Source: Megamerina dolium
Lineage: Eukaryota; Arthropoda; Insecta; Diptera; Megamerinidae
Length of the DNA: 64,000 nucleotides
Reading direction: 5' to 3'
NCBI GenBank assembly: GCA_963854835.1
Contig: OY978525.1
Location: forward strand, 30,403,253 to 30,467,252
A program made the position numbers and the translations under genes. Shown one piece after another: positions 51,601 to 58,177 of the stretch. Positions within the stretch are counted from its first letter, which is position 1; each line of letters begins with the position of its first letter. The notes below the pieces were generated by a model. That model was not told where the DNA came from. It saw only the letters and a list, made by a program, of their open reading frames with translations, and ran no database searches.

Positions 51601-52256
51601 ATCCAACCATTTTCTATACAAATGCTTAACCTTACATATACGAGTACTGCATATACACCTCAATCATAACTGACCGTCAACAATATTTAATTACTGTGGA
51701 GACATCGAATTCATTCTTTTATCACACTTATGAACTTGTAACATTAATATTCAAGCACAACATTATCATTTTTTTGCCATTATATATTTATTTATTTTTC
51801 TCTTTCCCTATTCTTAGACCATTTTGAAGGTATTTAATCATACAATTGTGACAAAGAAAAAACAATGGTATAAGTATGATTAAATTAAGACAGTTTTTGC
51901 GTAGAAACATTACATTATTATATAGGTACATTAGTACCAGACTACCTTCACAAAATATCAAATTGATCAACTTGGACAAAATACAATAGAAATGACATAT
52001 AACCATATACATATATTTATGTACTAGGTACTATTTGGCATTTCAAAGTGAACAAGATTAATATATGCATAATGTTTCTTTTTTGGGTATGCAAAATTAT
52101 TCATTCTGTTATGTAAAATAACAATTTGCGCGCCAAAAAAAAAAAAAAAAAAAATTATTATTGTATGAGCACTACACTACACTACTACTCGTACTACTAC
52201 TTACCAAGCAAAAATGTGAATAATCCACATAATGTTGAGGTAGCAGGAAGTGCCAT
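33396..52256 (-). CDS. Secreted pancreatic-lipase-family enzyme, 7 exons
   Basis: Joined coding exons on the minus strand: 52205-52256, 37376-37475, 37137-37291, 36770-37024, 34837-35055, 34563-34716, 33396-33675. They total 1215 bases (404 residues plus stop) with consistent phases and GT-AG introns. The protein starts with a signal peptide (MALPATSTLCGLFTFLLA). Next come the family signature YTRQNP (49-54) and the HGF oxyanion region (84-86). The nucleophile Ser163 sits in GFSLG, Asp190 in GLDPA and His265 in GCSHQRAWEYF. HTDGGLLGNP (217-226) and HADFYPNGG are typical family blocks. It lacks a C-terminal PLAT domain, like other insect members, and instead ends in a Q/N/S/T/A-rich tail. Known family members hydrolyse neutral lipids or phospholipids outside the cell; the actual substrate cannot be told. 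Confidence 0.93.
33676..34562 (-). other. Lipase intron 6
   Basis: An 887-bp AT-rich intron with GTGAGT donor and CAG acceptor. No other feature seen. Confidence 0.85.
34563..34716 (-). CDS. Lipase exon 6 (catalytic histidine)
   Basis: The acceptor ttatag is at 34717 and the donor AGAAG|GTGAGT at 34562. It encodes residues 262-311, beginning GCSHQRAWEYFIESI with His265. Cys263 closes a lid of 16 residues with Cys246. Cys287 and Cys296 are a likely further disulphide pair. Confidence 0.96.
34837..35055 (-). CDS. Lipase exon 5 (catalytic aspartate)
   Basis: The acceptor tttag is at 35056 and the donor ATAA|GTGAGT at 34836. It encodes residues 189-260, with LDPALPLF (Asp190), FVDIIHTDGGLLGNP and HADFYPNGGRPLQPGC. 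Cys246 begins the lid. Confidence 0.96.
35056..36769 (-). other. Lipase intron 4
   Basis: A 1714-bp intron with a short (CA)n run near 36350-36365 and a decayed relative of the fold-back family at about 35400-35800. No other exon or gene seen. Confidence 0.85.
35400..35800. repeat. Decayed fold-back family relative
   Basis: 'gccaaaatgacccatac', 'gagctagaggattaatat' and 'gtttctcaaaaatgtttccc' correspond to the centre and right arm of the fold-back elements at 24.1 and 28.5 kb. The left half is not clearly paired. It lies inside lipase intron 4. Confidence 0.4.
36770..37024 (-). CDS. Lipase exon 4 (catalytic serine)
   Basis: The acceptor ttgtag is at 37025 and the donor ACAG|GTGAGT at 36769. 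It encodes residues 104-187, with NVILIDWSP and HLIGFSLGAEVSGF, in which Ser163 is the nucleophile. The usual GHSLG is GFSLG here. Confidence 0.96.
37137..37291 (-). CDS. Lipase exon 3
   Basis: The acceptor gtttag is at 37292 and the donor AATG|GTAAGT at 37136. It encodes residues 52-102, with QNPTKAQGLYLGDD and the strand RLVIYIHGF that supplies the oxyanion region. Confidence 0.95.
37376..37475 (-). CDS. Lipase exon 2
   Basis: The acceptor tttcag is at 37476-37478, and the donor ACCAG|GTACAT starts at 37375. It encodes GSPMFYTPAPRGTCSNCCEI and then RHREDIQFLLYT (residues 19-50), the mature N-terminus with a CSNCC cysteine cluster. Confidence 0.93.
38395..38713 (-). mobile_element. tRNA-derived SINE (copy 2)
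   Basis: Read on the minus strand, the head at 38713 (GGGTGCCATAGCTCAAGG) resembles a tRNA A box, followed by a diverged B-box region (reverse of 'ctgaacccacgaccta'). The body matches copy 1 at 57.8 kb, including the segment whose plus-strand text is 'gccggttccgaatggcgg' and 'aatatcactttttc'-like sequence. It ends near 'caccgaagagccctttgacc'. Lying in lipase intron 1, it is in the same orientation as the gene. Confidence 0.75.
39060..39800 (-). repeat. Tandem array, family B (reverse orientation)
   Basis: About six units of 100-150 bp with the core 'ctcccatacaaaagtata' preceded by 'aaatcggataaaaatcac'. Cores lie near 39097, 39199, 39347, 39488, 39641 and 39770. This is the reverse complement of the array at 2.9-3.6 kb. 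Between the cores, 'aaaactatgcagcagaaact' and related phrases repeat. Confidence 0.65.
39801..44047. other. AT-rich intronic DNA
   Basis: Mostly simple ATACATAT-type sequence within lipase intron 1. Apart from the open frame at 41821-42207, listed separately, and a short run of 'aaaagcctgaa'-like repeats near 43370-43430, I see no gene. Confidence 0.5.
41821..42207 (+). CDS. Unrecognised 128-codon open frame
   Basis: A plus-strand frame opposite the lipase gene, inside its intron 1. The better-composed part starts at an internal methionine, 41954 (MQNRKELCSEYGKDP), and ends in NGCCTKCVL. It contains a short internal repeat, 'atcgagttatcgaatt', that makes part of the sequence repetitive (IIELSNYRVNEF). 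I recognise no family, signal or membrane segment. It may be a chance frame, or part of an old repeat. Confidence 0.15.
   Translation: MSLYILTADIGLFVKNLVWCAIKCENSKAEFSLCFTFLQSQTLKMQNRKELCSEYGKDPLENSDSPILMLKLMDEGWNYRIIELSNYRVNEFDCLLYRKTPGKTEKLQKITYANGIQLRNGCCTKCVL
44099..47119 (-). CDS. RTE endonuclease-reverse transcriptase, 1006 aa
   Basis: An uninterrupted frame. Residues about 41-280 form an APE-type endonuclease, with ICTWNVRSL (Asn47), LQEMRW (Glu76), GDFNARVG (180-187) and the terminal SDH (275-277). About 330-470 is a basic linker (RRLFRRKRRELERR). About 515-790 is the reverse transcriptase, with NNKAAGADGLPAELF, NYRGISLLSIAYKV, LFVDYKAAFD (Asp651), GFRQGDSLSCDFFN and the catalytic YADD (748-751). 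The C-terminus has RIRYNHELYELYADIDIV and LRWLGHVERM. Length and single-ORF design fit the RTE clade. Met20 is an alternative start. All catalytic residues I can identify are present, so it may be active. Confidence 0.95.
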   Translation of the reverse strand: MCVGFGTRHIKNPPNEKTNMPRIRTTAFVDDPRKRKKDHDLRICTWNVRSLYREGASIQLVDVLEKYRADITALQEMRWTGQGCSKRASCDIYYSCHAERHELGCGFLVSKRLRHLVSQFTPVNERLATIRIKAKFFNISLICAHAPTDEKDNVTKESFFQRLEEAYDRCPRHDIKIVLGDFNARVGKEGTFGPTVGKFSLHQNTSDNGMRLIDFAAARNMVIGGTRFQHLDIHKATWLSPDQRTRNQIDHVVIDGRHASSVMDVKSIRGANIDSDHYLFAAKVRTRLCVANNKRSPTQRKLDVSKLQSPETADAFSSRLSDLLMQNTPPLDDTCARWTHISHSMTTAAEEVIGYYRPLRNEWYDQECRDATAEKDAAYRRTLRAGATRAVKERYREKRSAERRLFRRKRRELERRECEEIEMCTDKNETRKFFEKIKRLSGGLNPGASSCRDGNGNLVTDVQSVLSLWREHFSTLLNGDATNNSASGGDCPITPITDDGVDVPPPDYDEVKTAILRLKNNKAAGADGLPAELFKTGGDELLTRMHQLISRIWSDESMPDDWRLSVLCPVHKKGDPTICANYRGISLLSIAYKVLSSVLCERLKPMLSNLIGPYQCGFRPGKSTIDQIFTLCQILEKTQEKQIDTHHLFVDYKAAFDSPVRDYLYATMSEFGIPAKLIRLCRMTLHNSRCAVKIGKDLSAPFNTERGFRQGDSLSCDFFNLIMEKIIRAADLRHNGTIFNKSVMLLAYADDIDIIGMNTRAVSAAFSELERESRQMGLTVNEGKTKYLVSTNKESRRLGHHVTVDNYAFEVVRDFVYLGTSINSSNDVSLEIMRRITLANRCYFGLSKQLRSRALSRRTKTTLYKSLIMPVLTYGAEAWTISTSDERILGVFERKVLRKIFGPICVGGEYRIRYNHELYELYADIDIVKRIKIQRLRWLGHVERMEEHAPAKKVLYSEPAGGRRKRGRPNLRWKDQVLENLTALGISNWRQLAKNRDGWRSMLFSA
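47120..47415 (-). other. RTE 5' untranslated region
   Basis: GC-richer than the surroundings. It begins, on the minus strand, with a GGTGGTCTGGTGGTG motif. It would have to carry the internal promoter if the element is autonomous. Confidence 0.7.
47420..47502 (+). repeat. AT-rich minisatellite beside the RTE
   Basis: Tandem 'tttaaatatttta'-type units of about 18 bp directly follow the right target duplication of the RTE insertion. Confidence 0.75.
47503..50079. other. AT-rich intronic DNA
   Basis: Part of lipase intron 1, including a 14-base A run near 47934-47947. No gene recognised. Confidence 0.5.
50080..51215 (+). repeat. Tandem array, family C, split by a SINE
   Basis: Units of about 140-150 bp with 'gccacgcccacaatttaa', 'tgtagctcccatataagg' and 'cgccagaactta' motifs. 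Cores lie near 50699, 50847, 50987 and 51139, with a partial unit at 50100-50157. The SINE at 50165-50526 lies between the partial unit and the rest. Units are diverged. Confidence 0.6.
50165..50526 (+). mobile_element. tRNA-derived SINE (copy 3)
   Basis: The head 'gtgccgtagctcattggtta' is a good A box, and 'gttggttcaatcccc' about 45 bp later is a good B box, as in tRNA-derived RNA polymerase III promoters. The body contains 'aatatcgaaaagattttt' and 'ggaagaaaagctcggtgg', matching the other copies. The tail is a TCTAA repeat ('aatctaatctaacctaa', 50509-50526). It does not fold as a complete tRNA gene, and the matching body and tail show a SINE instead. Confidence 0.8.
51216..52204. other. Intronic DNA downstream of lipase exon 1
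   Basis: AT-rich, with a poly-A run at 52133-52154. No other exon recognised. Confidence 0.5.
52205..52256 (-). CDS. Lipase exon 1 (signal peptide)
   Basis: The start codon is at 52254-52256 in good context (gacaATGG). Seventeen codons plus one base encode a short polar start and a hydrophobic core, LCGLFTFLL. The donor is CTTG|GTAAGT at 52204. The last G joins CT of exon 2 to make Ala18, the likely signal cleavage site before GSPMF. The exon was chosen because its phase and signal-peptide character fit exon 2 exactly; the 14.7 kb distance leaves some doubt. Confidence 0.78.
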
Positions 52257-52956
52257 TGTCGTATATAAATTATGTAAGTCAGAGTATCAAGAATTACAAC
52301 AAAATATACCACACTCTCTTAGAGTAATAAAATTATTATGCCCCAAAAAAGAGCAAAAGCAAAAAGAATAAGAAAAGGAATAAAACAAAAACAATCGACA
52401 AAAGAACGGAACGAAATGTATCCAGCAACAATTGTATGTTTATCGGTGTATATTTGCTTGTAAATTAAATTGGATATAAGCCAACACGACAATGAACTGT
52501 TTTTTTTTTTTATTTTGGAATTGGTTCTTTACTTTTTATAAGGTATATATTGTATATTTATTTATGCCAAATAACCATGAACTTTAGCAAAGTGAATTTT
52601 TACGCGCGCTCAAAAACATTAAGTATAACACAAATACGACAAATTACGATTATATTTTTTTAGAATGGAACAAGATCAAAGTATTCCGCATATAAAGAAC
52701 ATTTAATTTGAAGTGAATGTATATATAAGATTTTTTTCCTATAGATAATTTTTTATATATTTTCAGTTGATTTAAATTCACAAATTAGTTAAAGCTATTT
52801 TCAAATTTAATATTTAAAAAAAAGAAAAATGCAATTGCAAAATAGCAACATTAAAGATTTAATTATTTCTATTTTTTATTTAAATTTAATTTTTTGAACG
52901 CGTGCGCGTACGCGTCCAATTCTATGCAAGTTGAAAATTATACTGATTGTCGAGCG

Positions 52957-52990
52957 TATATAGTGAATTTAATAAAAACTCTCAGCTTAG
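52957..52990 (+). promoter_or_regulatory. Candidate TATA/initiator promoter (plus strand)
   Basis: TATATAG at 52957-52963 lies 27 bases before the A of an initiator-like 'ctcagctta' (A at 52984). Downstream is a CA/CAA/CAG-rich stretch and a tiny frame (about 53144-53185) reading MNNNNNSSSSNMK, as often seen in fly leader sequences. No downstream coding exon was identified, so this may be chance. Confidence 0.2.
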
Positions 52991-53023
52991 TTAAGAGCTA
53001 AATTCACTCAGAAGTAAAATAAA

Positions 53024-53050
53024 CACACACACACACACACACACACACAC
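53024..53050 (+). repeat. (CA)n microsatellite
   Basis: An uninterrupted dinucleotide run of about 13 units. Confidence 0.9.
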
Positions 53051-53422
53051 CTGTACACATAGAAATATATACAAATTATCATATTATTGTATTATCGTAT
53101 GGTCTCTAAAACATTGACAAGCGAATTGTTTAATTAGTGTTTAAATGAACAACAACAACAACAGCAGCAGCAGCAACATGAAATAGATAAATAAATAATA
53201 ATCAACAATAAAAACAACTAAAAAGAATAACAATAGTTAAAGAAATTAAAATAGTAAAAAGATAAATTAGTAATAAGTAGATGTCATAGTAGAGTGGAAG
53301 ATGCTGAAAAATAATATAATCGAAATAAATGGTCCATCTAGTGATATGAATATATGGGCATTTCTTAGCAAATGTTAATCAAAGCTTTGACAAAATTATC
53401 AATTCTGCTCGAATATTTGTTT

Positions 53423-53878
53423 AACTTACTTACTTACTTACTTACTTATGTGGCCATAACAACCGAATATCGATTTGGAAGTTGGAAATTCCAAGCGCCG
53501 TCAGGTTCTCCAGTACTTGATCTTTGCACCGGAGGTTCGGTACTAAACGGTGCGGAGAGGTCCTTCCACATTTTTCACTGAGCAACTGGAGTTATACAGT
53601 GTCATTCTACAAAGTCGCATGAGCTTTGCAGGTATACCGAACTCAGACATTGTTGCGTAGAGGTAATTCCTTACAGGACTGTCGAAAGCGGCTTTATAAT
53701 CAACAAATAGGTGGTGTGTGTCGATCTGTTTTTCTTGGGTCTTCTCCAGGATTTGGCGCAGTGTGAAAATCTGGTCGATGGTGGATTTACCAGGTCTGAA
53801 GCCACACTGATAAAGTCCAATCAGGTTGCGGAGCATAGGCTTCAACCTTTCACACAGTACGCTCCATAGATACAAATA
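53423..53878 (-). mobile_element. RTE copy with internal deletions and TSD
   Basis: A minus-strand RTE copy with a five-unit (TAAG)-type tail and flanking 12-bp duplications, 'gaatatttgttt', at 53411-53422 and 53879-53890. Against the full element it lacks about 60 bp near the 3' end and about 800 bp between positions equivalent to 44213 and 45003. It is also 5'-truncated at the equivalent of about 45344. The remaining coding part reads VLCERLKPMLRNLIGLYQCG, GKSTIDQIFTL and LFVDYKAAFD. It cannot encode an active enzyme. Confidence 0.92.
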
Positions 53879-53890
53879 GAATATTTGTTT

Positions 53891-55160
53891 TAATCTGCAA
53901 TAATAGCGATTTAGATTCATTTTTATGACTAATAAATATCTATTTGGATTATATTAAAGATGCCACTAGCAGTTTTCCAATCTCATCCATTTTGTGATAT
54001 TTGAAAAGCTTTTCATATATACATGGTAAATTTAGAGTACAATTTTAGTACTGTTTAGTACTATTTAGCACTCTTTTAGTACTGTTTTAGTACCATTTTA
54101 GTACTGTTTTAGTACTACAAAAATATGACCAGAAAGATCATGAAATGTTTATATTGTACTATAACAGTACTTTGTACATATACTAAACAAAAGATTGATT
54201 AACCAACATAAAGACATATCAAAATGAAATCAGTTAAAAAAATTTTAGAAGCATCAGTTGTTATGGCAACAGTAGCTTTTTATAAAAAAAAATTACTAAT
54301 ATTTTTGTAAATTTGTGGGGTGTCCTGTTTTCTACGATAAAATTGTTTTCCCGGCGCAAAAATTTATCCAATTTTAATGACTTGATAAAACTTGGTAAAT
54401 CTATTCCCACACAGTTGTTGGTAAATCGAGACAAATTATTTGACGCCATATTAATGCGTAATTTCAGCTTCAGTGCTATATACAGAAGGAGCTGATAGCA
54501 CGTAAATATATATTCTTACTATGAATTTCACAAATTTTGGGAAGAAATAGTGTTTTTTGTTGCAATTTTTGCATGGAAAAGAATTTATATTCATTTTTCA
54601 GTGCATATTTAGATACATTTCTGTCTGGAAAATAGAAAAATCTTCAAAAAGTCAAATCACGAAAATTGGACTTCTCACCTTTTGCTAAGTCACCTTCTCC
54701 TTCTATAGATTATGACAATTTAGCTTTAGAAAAAATATCTTATAGATTCATTTTTCATTAGTTCAGTAGCAAATAATCAAGAAATTTGTTTATATCATCG
54801 CCTTAATATTATAAAAGAAAAATTTGTCGGGTTCGTAATGTCACATCCGTTATTATATTTTGTAATGTTTAATAAATAATAAACTAAAGAGAAATCCACT
54901 CATAAGGTAAGTTTATTATATAATTCGATTTTTTAGATTTAATTTGAACATTTTCATAAAAGAACATATTCGTACTTCCACATTTTGTCACGTACGTATC
55001 ACTTTATATTGGGTGATATCTTGAAATAAAATATTCTATTCTAACTTTTATGGTTTAAATTTAGTTCTTGTCCTATAGAAAATTTACAACCTGCATCACA
55101 TCCATATTCATTTATTATTCTTGATATGTTATGCATACGAATGTCGCGTCCTTAACACAA
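53891..55160. other. AT-rich spacer
   Basis: Contains the minisatellite at 54041-54117. The 60-codon plus-strand frame at 54313-54495 is not recognised. No gene supported. Confidence 0.45.
54041..54117 (+). repeat. TTTTAGTACTG minisatellite
   Basis: About six units of 10-13 bp with the core 'ttagtactgtt'. The core AGTACT is palindromic. Variants such as 'ttagcactc' and 'ttagtacca' mark diverging units. Confidence 0.85.
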
Positions 55161-55166
55161 GAAATG

Positions 55167-55169
55167 CCC

Positions 55170-55244
<75 letters not shown>

Positions 55245-55255
55245 TATCAATATAT

Positions 55256-55319
<64 letters not shown>

Positions 55320-55327
55320 CAATATAT

Positions 55328-55377
<50 letters not shown>

Positions 55378-55400
55378 ATATATCAATATATCAATATATA

Positions 55401-55443
<43 letters not shown>

Positions 55444-55445
55444 AT
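55167..55445 (+). repeat. Compound (TA)n repeat
   Basis: About 280 bp of TA dinucleotides, interrupted at intervals by TG and by 'tcaatatatcaa' blocks that themselves recur. The long Y/I open frames through it are artefacts. Confidence 0.95.
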
Positions 55446-56383
55446 ATATATTCAGATATACTATAGATGGAAATAAAATTTTTAAAATAATCTTTAAAGC
55501 TATTTCTTTGTTTTTTTTTTTGCCAAAATCAACAATACTAAACAATGACAATACAAAATTGAAGAATGAGCAAAAACAAACATTTAACACAATAGCAAAA
55601 GACTCAAGTAACAAACTTGTCGTCATATTGTACGTGCTAGTGTTGTATCAAACATATGTTCATATGTACATATGTATATACGTATGTACAATATATACTC
55701 ATAGTAGTCTACCACTTTTTATGTACGCTCTTTCTGACGTCACATATGTATCTATGTATCTATGTACGTATGTAAAATCATGTTATTTAACAACGGAAGC
55801 GTGCACAAAAGCGTTCACATTAAAATGCCATATGTACACACACACTTGTATGTTAAAGCACATGTGTGTATGTAGGCACTCGTACTCATGTGTAGGTACC
55901 CGTAAGTATGTCTAACATGTACGAAAGTCTGTTTTTAGTTTTAACTGTACAGCATTTGCTAATTATTGCTTTTTATTAGATATAAAGGTGTGACTATTTT
56001 ATTATGCGTGAATAACATTTACAATTGTGTAAACAATTAAATATAGGCCCATAGAATGGACAATTTATGAAATTTTTGTATGGGAAGTATGTGTATTTCT
56101 GAATCGAATGATTTCAAATTTTGTTTTGGAACAATGTTTTGATGAAAAAATTAGATTCTGAAGATTCCAGAATGTTGCATTAAAATCTAATGATACTTTC
56201 CATACAAATTGTCGTTTTTTGCTTAAAAGAAAATAACTCTACAGTCAGTCTAGGTAGACTTATTTGTACTCTGCAACTATAGATTGTGTATAGGAATAAA
56301 TAAAATTGTAGACTACTGAGCTATTAACCTATTAAATTTGAATTCACATACCTAATGTAGTTGTTGTAGATACTATATAATAC
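55446..56383. other. AT-rich spacer
   Basis: No gene recognised. The 135-codon frame at 55508-55915 runs through GTATGTAC-type simple sequence and has no motif. Confidence 0.45.
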
Positions 56384-56924
56384 AGGGTAATTTTTAAGAG
56401 CCTTCGGATTTGATTAAAACAAATTCCCATAAAATTTAGAGAAATGTATGAAATCTTTATTTGAGTCGACAGAACGATCTAAATAATAAAAAGTTTAAAG
56501 ATGATTTCATGTAAAAGTTGACAGCGGCTGCGCCTCAAATGATTCATACGCTAGGTCCAAATTTGGCATACTCTCATCAACATATCGGCCGGTATCTCAC
56601 GAATAAATCGATAATTCACGGTCATCAACAACACTGGCGGATACAGCTGTGATATTTTCCTCTGTCTGGTATTTTAATGTCCAATAATGCAAATTTGATG
56701 CGAAATTTAATCACAAGATTCCAAATAACCGCCCCAGAAGGTCGCCCAAACTAACCATAATGTGAATGAATGAATGAACCGAGCATGAATTTTGATAAAA
56801 AAAAATTCGTTTGTGAGTCGATTCATGGTTAAATTATAGAATTATATAGCAACATGTTACATGAAAACAGCTGAGCTACCAAAAACAGTATTGCCAAAAA
56901 GAAAGTTGCTAAAAAATCACCCTG
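56384..56924 (-). mobile_element. IS630/Tc1-mariner remnant or MITE
   Basis: A 541-bp block with short terminal repeats: 'cagggtaatttttaagag' at the left, and 'cagggtgattttttagca' read inward from the right. TA flanks at 56382-56383 and 56925-56926. On the minus strand about 56500-56620 reads IPADMLMRVCQIWTQRMNHL followed by RRSRGQHLHEIIF, which I take as a transposase C-terminal tail, allowing for frame breaks. The rest is unrecognisable, so this is a collapsed element. Confidence 0.65.
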
Positions 56925-56926
56925 TA

Positions 56927-57794
56927 TATAATAAATTATGATCGTTTAAATTTAGAATACAATATAGTAGGTATAGATCTAGTGGACCCAGCATATCCAT
57001 TTTTAACCACATTTGCACTCCTGGAGTATGAGTACTCTGTGCCGAAGCTCATTAAAATACAATATATCGATATTTGTTTAAGTTATCGTGAGAACTGCGT
57101 AGACACATAGACTTATTGGCGGAGGAATTTCATCAAATCAAATCAAATCATTCAAATGCTCGCCGAGTACTGCTGTTCACTTTGTCGTGACACAAATCCT
57201 GAATCCTTCAGTGGTTGGAATATACATTGAAATATTAGCATCTAACATATGACTCAGAAGATATTTTTCTTATTTAAAAGAAGTCGTATGAGTTATATTA
57301 ATTAAAAACACTTTTGCGTCTATAAAAACCCAAACGAATTGATCCAGCAAAATGGCTAGACACGGGTGTCCTGTTTTTAGTCCCACGTTCACTATATAAA
57401 GTTCTTGCTCATTGGTGCAAGCGCGTGCCTGACGGAGTATTGTTATCTTCCATACAATTTTGTCAATTTTTGTTTTTAAAAATAAAAATGTTGTAAGGGG
57501 AACATACTTAACTACAAAGCGTTCTATTCGAATGATATATTTATATTCTAAAAATTCAATCATCTTCCAACAAGTACTCTTCTGAGAGCAATCTTGCTAG
57601 ACAAATTTTGTACGAATTCATTATCAAACAAACGGATTTTATCAATGAGTTTCTTGTACCCAAATTAGATAGAATTTTGTGTTTCCACGCCTTGCCGTTT
57701 TCATTTGCATGAAACTATTCATTTAGAAAGTAGCAAAAATCTAGGCGGAGTCCAATACTGGTCTGAACGGAGCTCTAAAATAAGTGATGTCTAT
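56927..57794. other. Spacer, no gene recognised
   Basis: The 97-codon minus-strand frame at 57270-57563 has no motif I recognise. Confidence 0.4.
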
Positions 57795-58177
57795 TAGAAA
57801 TTAGATTAGATTAGAATTGATTTTATTTTTTATGTAACACTCATAGACCCCGAAGAGTAATTTGGCCGAGCTTCTCTTCCAGTAATGTTGTGCGTGTAAA
57901 ATTTTTAACAGTAGTAGAAGGAACTTACTTATATTAGCAGGTTCCGAATGACAGAACCCGTGTGACATCACTTTTTCAAAGCTTTATCACAAAGCTATTT
58001 TAAAAGCTTTTTCATGAGAACTTGCTACTGCCAGAAGAATTGCTAATGGCTGGTCGACAAATTGGCACTCTTCGAAAGAAAAATCGTTTCGATATTAAAA
58101 TTGTGCTTCAGCTGGGGATTGATCCCACGACCTACACATCAGAAAGCCAACGCACTAACTACTGAGCGACGGCACCC
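57795..58177 (-). mobile_element. tRNA-derived SINE (copy 1, best preserved)
   Basis: On the minus strand it begins at 58177 with GGGTGCCGTCGCTCAGTAGT, including an A-box-like segment. A GTCGTGGGATCAATCCCC B-box region follows, then a body of about 300 bp. It ends 'cataaaaaataaaatc' and then a TCTAA repeat ('tctaatctaatc', plus-strand 57797-57815). Tail and body match copy 3; head and body match copy 2. By family knowledge it would be transcribed by RNA polymerase III and moved by a LINE partner. Confidence 0.85.

Larger units (their letters stand above)
37476..52204 (-). other. Lipase intron 1 (14.7 kb)
   Basis: Bounded by GTAAGT at 52204 and tttcag at 37476. From low to high coordinate it holds a SINE (38.4 kb), array B (39.1 kb), long AT-rich stretches, the 128-codon open frame at 41.8 kb, a full-length RTE (44.1-47.4 kb), an AT-rich minisatellite, and array C with a nested SINE (50.1-51.2 kb). 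Confidence 0.75.
52257..53410. other. Region upstream of the lipase start
   Basis: Presumably holds the lipase 5' UTR and promoter (minus strand). I cannot fix the transcription start. Also present are an alternating CG-rich tract (52898-52915), a (CA)n run at about 53024-53050 and an AAC/CAG run at about 53150-53175. Confidence 0.45.

Noticed and set aside
52205..52225. Alternative lipase start at an inner ATG (frame MWIIHIFA)
   Set aside because: It leaves two bases at the donor, out of phase with exon 2. The ATG at 52254-52256 gives the right phase and a better signal peptide.
55121..55466. 107- and 111-codon Y/I-rich frames
   Set aside because: They are translations of the (TA)n repeat.
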